Source: Dehalococcoidales bacterium (GTDB lineage: Bacteria; Chloroflexota; Dehalococcoidia; E44-bin15). Taken from it: 8,324 nucleotides of DNA. Within the stretch, counting starts at the first letter, position 1. Every line of letters starts with the position of its first letter. The notes under the pieces are model-generated. The model was not told the origin of the DNA, did not search any database, and worked only from the letters and a program-made list of their open reading frames with translations. Location: positions 1 through 8,324 of the forward strand of contig JAAXQM010000108.1 in the NCBI GenBank assembly GCA_012974295.1, given 5' to 3'. Position numbers and translations under genes: made by a program. Of this stretch, positions 4,567 through 8,324 are shown piece after piece.

Positions 4567-5766
4567 ATGAAACCAAAGGTATTTGTTTTATTTGTTTTAT
4601 TTCTAGGTGGCTGTCTGCTCCTTTCGGGGTGTGTTGGGCTAAACCAACAGCCTATAGGATGGTCAGGACCCGCGGTGGAGGGTGATTTCCTCTATGTGGG
4701 TACGGCCGGGGGCAAGGTTATCAGCTATACTCTAATAGATGTAAGCGGTGGCAAGTATGCTACGGAGCGGTGGCAGTTTCCGCCAAAGGGTGAACCAGGG
4801 CTTGGCGCCGACGAAGGCGGCAGCTTCCTTTCATGTTCCGGGGCAATGGGATCGGCCATCTACAGCACTACTTTTGTTGCCAATGGCACGGTCTATTTTG
4901 GGGACTATGATGGCACGGTCTACGCCCTTAATTCATCGAGTCGCATAGCGGGACATTCTTTTCCCCAACAGTTAGCGGGTGAATGGGACTATCCCGACGA
5001 GGGCGTCATCGGTAACATTGTGGGCAGCCCGGTTGTCGCCGACGGCATCCTCTATATTGGCTCCTCTGACGGTAATCTTTATGCAATTGAGACCGCTACT
5101 GGAAAGCTAGCATGGGACTCTCCCTACGTCACCGGGGACCAGATTTGGTCTACACCTCTGGTTCATGAAGGCGTGGTTTATGTCGGCTCCTTTGACAATA
5201 AACTCCATGCCATAGATGCCGCTGCTGGCACGCCGGTCTGGGAATTCGAAGCAGGAGGGACCATCACCGCCACACCGCTCATTCACAATGGAACCATCTA
5301 TTTTGGCTCCTTCGACCGCAAATTCCATGCCGTTGACGCAAGCACCGGGCAGGCGAAAGAAGGCTTTGTTCCTTACGCGGCAGGCGACTGGTTTTGGGGT
5401 AAGGCGTTAGCCTACGATGATACTATCATTGTCGGCTGCATGGATAATCGTGTTTATGCCCTCGATGCCGAAAGTGGGGAGCTAAAATGGGAATACGAAA
5501 CAGGGGGGCCGGTCAGCGGTGACCCCGCCATGTTTGGTGATCTGGTTTTCTTTGGCTCCAATGACGGTAAGATCCATGCCTTGAATGCCACCAATGGGAA
5601 TGGAATTTGGATTTACCCCCATGGAGAGGATTACTTTGGCCCTATGCGCTCCCCCCTGTATGCTGGGGAAGGCGAGGTCTATACTCATGATCAGCAGAAT
5701 AACAAACTCTACTCTTTGGGTGCGTTGGACGGCAGGGAGATATGGAGCGTTTCCACTCTTGATTAA
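4567..5766 (+). CDS. PQQ-like beta-propeller lipoprotein (BamB-like fold)
   Basis: The 399-aa protein starts with a lipoprotein signal: basic MKPK, a hydrophobic core, then lipobox LLSGC with the acylated Cys at 22. The rest is a run of outer-strand motifs of the type VYVGS-D-LYAID at about 42, 109, 162, 204, 244, 287, 327 and 371, with TG..W turns between them. This suggests eight blades, as in quinoprotein/BamB propellers. No enzymatic PQQ site is evident; a scaffold role is more likely. It lies between yidD and yidC (gaps of 34 and 22 nt), so it is probably co-transcribed. In E. coli BamB serves outer-membrane protein assembly; that role cannot be assumed in a likely single-membrane lineage, so a link to secretion or envelope assembly is only inferred. 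AGAGG at 4554-4558 sits 8 nt before the ATG. Confidence 0.88.
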   Translation: MKPKVFVLFVLFLGGCLLLSGCVGLNQQPIGWSGPAVEGDFLYVGTAGGKVISYTLIDVSGGKYATERWQFPPKGEPGLGADEGGSFLSCSGAMGSAIYSTTFVANGTVYFGDYDGTVYALNSSSRIAGHSFPQQLAGEWDYPDEGVIGNIVGSPVVADGILYIGSSDGNLYAIETATGKLAWDSPYVTGDQIWSTPLVHEGVVYVGSFDNKLHAIDAAAGTPVWEFEAGGTITATPLIHNGTIYFGSFDRKFHAVDASTGQAKEGFVPYAAGDWFWGKALAYDDTIIVGCMDNRVYALDAESGELKWEYETGGPVSGDPAMFGDLVFFGSNDGKIHALNATNGNGIWIYPHGEDYFGPMRSPLYAGEGEVYTHDQQNNKLYSLGALDGREIWSVSTLD

Positions 5767-5788
5767 GCAGGTTAGAGAGTTATCCTAA

Positions 5789-6772
5789 ATGAAAATGAGT
5801 AGAAACCGCCTGATATTAATCCTCGCCGCCGCCGCGCTGGTCGTCCTTTCATTCACATATGGGCTTATCGACGCCTTCAATCTAGTCCTGCTCGACCCAT
5901 TCCTCAATTTCCTGATCCTGCTCAACAATTTGTTCTTCGGCAACTTTGGCATCGCGATTATTGCCCTGACCATTATGGTGCGCCTGCTGATGACGCCTCT
6001 TACCTTGAAGCAGCAGCGCTCTACCAAGGCGATGTCCACATTGCAGCCAAAGATGAAGGAGCTGCAGAAGAAGTACGGCAAGGACGCACAGAAGCTACGG
6101 CAGGAGACAGCGAAGCTCTATAAGGAGAGTGGGGTAAACCCGATGGGTTGCCTGTTGCCAATGCTCATCCAGCTTCCCATTTGGATCGCTCTCTACCGGT
6201 CGATCCTCGGGGCGCTGGCGGCAACCCCTGAAGCCCTATTAGGACTCTCTGATAAGCTCTATTCTGTGTCGTCAATTTATACGGCGGTTCCTCTGAACCC
6301 AAATTTCCTCTGGCTCAACCTGGCCCAGCCGGATGTGCCCCCCAATGGGTATTTCATCCTGCCCGTTCTAGTTGCGGCCTCGATGTTTGTGCTGCAGAAG
6401 ATGTCCACCGTGCCCACAGCGGACCCGCAGCAGCAGTCAACGAACAAAATGATGATCTGGATGATGCCCCTCATGTTTGGATTTCTCACACTCGCCTTCC
6501 CCAGTGGGCTGGCGCTATTCTGGATAGTATCCAATATTATTGGCATCATAACGCAGTATTTCATTACCGGGTGGGGCTCGCTCTTCGTAAGAACCCCCAA
6601 AGTACCGGCAGCGCAGGTTGAAACACCTGAGGGTGCGGCGCTAGAGGAAAAGCTGGCTGCCGAAGGCGTGGAACAACAAGAGAGGATAACTCATGGAAAG
6701 TCTCGAGACAAGCGGAAAGACGGTAGAAGAAGCCGTCGCGCTGGCACTAGAAAAACTCGGCGCAAGTCATGA
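5789..6772 (+). CDS. yidC: Membrane protein insertase YidC/Oxa1 family
   Basis: Inserts membrane proteins, alone or with SecYEG. At 327 aa without the large periplasmic domain, it is the short Oxa1/SpoIIIJ-like form. Hydrophobic segments lie at about 8-25, 38-68, 119-140, 187-204 and 222-258. The groove arginine is R65 in IMVRLLMTPLTLKQQ; a cytoplasmic hairpin with STLQPKMKELQKKYG and NPMGCLLPMLIQLPIW follows; FPSGLALFWIVSN marks the last membrane segment. The N-terminal segment has no lipobox Cys, unlike many Firmicutes SpoIIIJ proteins. After an acidic stretch (about 272-299), residues 302-327 are 14/26 Lys or Arg. That basic tail is encoded in the 80-nt overlap with khpB. A second ATG at 5795 is possible; the ribosome site is weak. 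Confidence 0.96.
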   Translation: MKMSRNRLILILAAAALVVLSFTYGLIDAFNLVLLDPFLNFLILLNNLFFGNFGIAIIALTIMVRLLMTPLTLKQQRSTKAMSTLQPKMKELQKKYGKDAQKLRQETAKLYKESGVNPMGCLLPMLIQLPIWIALYRSILGALAATPEALLGLSDKLYSVSSIYTAVPLNPNFLWLNLAQPDVPPNGYFILPVLVAASMFVLQKMSTVPTADPQQQSTNKMMIWMMPLMFGFLTLAFPSGLALFWIVSNIIGIITQYFITGWGSLFVRTPKVPAAQVETPEGAALEEKLAAEGVEQQERITHGKSRDKRKDGRRSRRAGTRKTRRKS

Positions 6773-7340
6773 CGAGGTAGAGGTGGTCGTCCTAAAGGAG
6801 GGCAAGACTGGCTTTCTAGGTTTTGGCGGTGAGGAGGCTACAGTCAGGGTGTTCAGGCGTCAACCTGAAGAGTTGAGGCAGGAGGCCGTTACTCTGGCTA
6901 AGGAGATACTAGAGGAGCTTCTTCCCTTGATGCAGGTCTCTGCCTCTGTTGAGGTAAAGGAACTATCCGAGGAGGGGCGTGCCATTATCAGTCTGGAAAT
7001 AAACGGCGAGGATCTGGGCATTCTTATTGGGAGAAGAGGTCAGACTCTATATTCACTGCAGTACCTGGTCTATCTTATGGTGGGTCATCGGTTAAAGGCT
7101 CATGTGCCGATAACTATCGATGTGGCAGGTTATCGGGAGCGCCGAGAGGAGGCGCTTAAGAATCTAGCATGGCGTATTGCAGAGCGGGTCATGGACACCG
7201 GGCAGCCGGTACCCCTGGAACCGATGCCCCCCAACGAGCGCCGTATCATTCACCTGGCTCTACGGGATTACCCGGGGGTAATAACGCAGAGTATCGGTGA
7301 GGGCGATGACCGCAAGGTGACCATCCACAAAGGCGGCTAG
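6693..7340 (+). CDS. khpB: RNA-binding protein KhpB/Jag (SpoIIIJ-associated)
   Basis: Single-stranded RNA-binding protein that pairs with KhpA and is usually encoded next to yidC; in Gram-positive bacteria it affects cell division and envelope growth. The protein is 215 aa with the full set of three domains: Jag_N about 1-52 (GKTVEEAVALALEKLG, then KTGFLGFGGEEATVRV); KH about 83-145 with the GxxG loop G113-R-R-G116; R3H about 150-213, with R183 and H187 spaced as in the RxxxH signature. The start is well supported by GAGAGG at 6680-6685, 7 nt before the ATG, inside yidC. The 80-nt overlap is in the +1 frame relative to yidC. It is the last gene before the T-box leader. Confidence 0.96.
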   Translation: MESLETSGKTVEEAVALALEKLGASHDEVEVVVLKEGKTGFLGFGGEEATVRVFRRQPEELRQEAVTLAKEILEELLPLMQVSASVEVKELSEEGRAIISLEINGEDLGILIGRRGQTLYSLQYLVYLMVGHRLKAHVPITIDVAGYRERREEALKNLAWRIAERVMDTGQPVPLEPMPPNERRIIHLALRDYPGVITQSIGEGDDRKVTIHKGG

Positions 7341-7500
7341 TTTGAACATTGACTTAGCCATTGGTCATTCTAATCTCTTTCCGTATTAATGAAGATGCCG
7401 TATCTTCCTGGCTTCAAGTTGGGAGAAACGCATCTTTATGAGAGTTCCACAAAAAGAGACTGCTGAAAATTTGGGGTTAGGGGATTGATACTATTTCAGC
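7341..7500. other. Spacer between khpB and the T-box leader, with hairpins
   Basis: No convincing gene. GAAGAT-GCCGT-ATCTTC (7391-7407) is a perfect 6-bp hairpin. Arms TGCTGAAA (7461-7468), TTTCAGCA (7494-7501) and CTGAAA (7504-7509) can form two mutually exclusive hairpins just before the T-box. No strong intrinsic terminator for the rpmH-khpB operon is seen, so some read-through into the ileS leader is possible. Confidence 0.5.
7486..7494 (+). promoter_or_regulatory. Candidate extended -10 for the ileS leader
   Basis: TGA-TACTAT has the TG extension and a four-of-six hexamer, ending about 7 nt before 7501, where the T-box leader would begin. No good -35 lies at the right distance. Weak call, based mainly on position. 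Confidence 0.3.
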
Positions 7501-7514
7501 AATCTGAAAAAGGG

Positions 7515-7778
7515 CGAAAAGGCGAAGACGGAGAAGAGTAAGAGGGGGAAGGCGCTTAGCGAGTCTGGTATGGTGAGAGCAGATGCGGCCTGCCTTCTGA
7601 AAATCCCTCCCGAGCTGCTAACCGAACGCGATAGTTTTAGACGTCAGTAGGCTTAGTCGGCCTCGTCAGCCGTTATCCCGACGAACCCCGCATAGCGGGG
7701 TTTGATGAGGGCCCCGATAGTGGGGAATCAGGGTGGTACCGCGGGTATAAAGCTCGTCCCTTAGGGATGAGCTTTTTA
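7515..7778 (+). promoter_or_regulatory. T-box riboswitch, isoleucine-specific
   Basis: Senses uncharged tRNA-Ile and controls ileS by antitermination. Stem I: lower helix GGAG (7530-7533) with CTCC (7607-7610); specifier loop with the loop-E halves AGTA (7537-7540) and GAA (7599-7601); upper helix GGAAGGC (7547-7553) with GCCTTCT (7592-7598); apical T-loop signature AGCGAGTC...GGTGAGAGC (7558-7579). The specifier codon is ATC (7603-7605), Ile. Stem III region: perfect hairpin AACCCCGC-ATA-GCGGGGTT (7684-7702). T-box core: AGGGTGGTACCGCG (7730-7743), with TGGT (7734-7737) complementary to an ACCA tRNA end, as expected for the A73 of tRNA-Ile. AGGG (7730-7733) can pair with CCCT (7758-7761) to form the antiterminator. 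Confidence 0.95.
7751..7777 (+). terminator. T-box-controlled intrinsic terminator
   Basis: AGCTCGTCCC (7751-7760), loop TTA, GGGATGAGCT (7764-7773): a 10-bp stem with one G-U pair, followed by TTTT (7774-7777). Its CCC arm is shared with the antiterminator pairing to the T-box AGGG, so the two structures exclude each other. Confidence 0.93.
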
Positions 7779-7804
7779 TATTGCAACTCGCAATCTTGAG
7801 ATAG

Positions 7805-7814
7805 AGACATGTCT
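7805..7814. repeat. 10-bp perfect palindrome before ileS
   Basis: AGACATGTCT lies in the AT-rich stretch between the T-box terminator and the ileS ribosome site. It may be a protein-binding site or chance; no partner site is seen. Confidence 0.25.
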
Positions 7815-7875
7815 TTCTAACTGATTAAAAGTTGTTTTATATAGTATAAGACAGATAAAGAGAAGGGGCGATAAA

Positions 7876-8324
7876 ATGTTTAAGCCAGTGCCGGGCAAGG
7901 TAAGTTTTACTGAGATGGAGAAGCACACCCTTCTTTTCTGGAAGGAAAAGCATATATTCGAGAGGAGCGTTGCGGAGCGGGATAGCGAAAACCTCTTCCG
8001 TCTCTATGAGGGGCCGCCTACAGCTAATGCCAGCCCCGGGGTGCACCATATCCTGTCGAGGGTATTCAAAGATACCATTCCCCGCTACAAGACGATGAAG
8101 GGGTACTGTGCACCGCGCAAAGCGGGCTGGGATACACATGGGCTCCCTGTAGAGCTATCGGTCGAGAAGGAGCTTGGTTTTTCATCCAAGGATGATATAG
8201 AGACCTACGGAGTCGCCCAGTTCAACGCGCGCTGCCGCGAGAGCGTGTTTCGCTATGTCAAGGAGTGGGATGAGCTCACAGAGCGCATCGGCTTCTGGGT
8301 GGATATGGAGCACCCATATATCAC
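7876..8324 (+). CDS. ileS: Isoleucyl-tRNA synthetase, 5' part (type-2-like, altered HIGH motif)
   Basis: Charges tRNA-Ile with isoleucine. Only the first 149 codons are present; the gene runs off the window edge. Start: AGAAGGGG (7861-7868) lies 7 nt before the ATG. The N-terminus FWKEKHIFERS, the EGPPTAN motif (about 45-51), RYKTMKGY (about 70-77) and GWDTHGLPVE (84-93) are diagnostic of IleRS and look like the eukaryote-like type-2 form. The class I HIGH position reads G55-V56-H57-H58, with the first and third residues exchanged relative to HxGH. The Gly that normally follows TAN is Ala (52). The editing, KMSKS and anticodon-binding regions are beyond the window. Control is by the upstream Ile T-box, which strongly confirms identity. 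Confidence 0.96.
   Translation, partial: MFKPVPGKVSFTEMEKHTLLFWKEKHIFERSVAERDSENLFRLYEGPPTANASPGVHHILSRVFKDTIPRYKTMKGYCAPRKAGWDTHGLPVELSVEKELGFSSKDDIETYGVAQFNARCRESVFRYVKEWDELTERIGFWVDMEHPYI

Noticed and set aside
7389..7466. Possible 25-codon peptide starting MKMPYLPGF upstream of the T-box
   Set aside because: No ribosome site, no recognised family, hairpin-rich DNA, and it ends before the leader; chance is the simpler explanation.
8041..8113. Further GTGCACC sequences inside ileS, like the putative DnaA boxes
   Set aside because: They are explained by coding sequence (Val-His-His and Cys-Ala-Pro) and lack the TTNT half; they show the TGCACC core alone is not specific.

Overview
The window reads as a chromosomal segment from a bacterium of moderate GC content, most likely a member of the Chloroflexota (Dehalococcoidia-like). 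That assignment is inferred from the overall look of the proteins and the gene set, not from a search. The first 33 bases are not genomic: they match the Illumina Nextera transposase read-1 adapter exactly, so the true sequence starts at about 34 and this is a contig end.

Layout. (1) 34-281: an AT-rich non-coding stretch with DnaA-box-like sites, three of them in phase at 20-21 bp, probably part of a replication origin. (2) 282-1634, minus strand: dnaA. (3) 1635-1916: a divergent intergenic region with a candidate dnaA promoter, a second pair of box-like sites, and an extended -10 promoter for fmt. (4) 1917-2852, plus: fmt (methionyl-tRNA formyltransferase). (5) 2853-3097: convergent spacer with a terminator serving the minus strand and a C5/G5 repeat-like element. 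(6) 3098-3739, minus: ribosomal protein bL25. (7) 3740-3844: back-to-back promoters. (8) 3845-7340, plus: a tightly packed operon rpmH-rnpA-yidD-lipoprotein-yidC-khpB (jag). (9) 7341-7875: a leader region with an isoleucine T-box riboswitch. (10) 7876 to the end: the 5' part of ileS, cut by the window edge.

Function. This is the classical origin neighbourhood (dnaA with rpmH-rnpA-yidD-yidC-jag), with translation genes added (fmt, bL25, ileS). The operon joins a ribosomal protein, tRNA maturation (RNase P protein), membrane protein insertion (YidD, YidC), an RNA-binding partner (KhpB) and a surface beta-propeller lipoprotein. ileS is controlled separately by uncharged tRNA-Ile.

Most notable points: the IleRS active-site signature is GVHH, with positions 1 and 3 of HIGH exchanged, an arrangement linked to mupirocin hyper-resistance in type-2 enzymes; possible non-canonical DnaA boxes (TTNTGCACC) flank dnaA on both sides; rpmH has a perfect consensus promoter placed so that its mRNA should be leaderless; and yidC overlaps khpB by 80 nt, with the basic YidC tail lying almost wholly inside the overlap. 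I see no CRISPR array, transposase, tRNA or rRNA gene.
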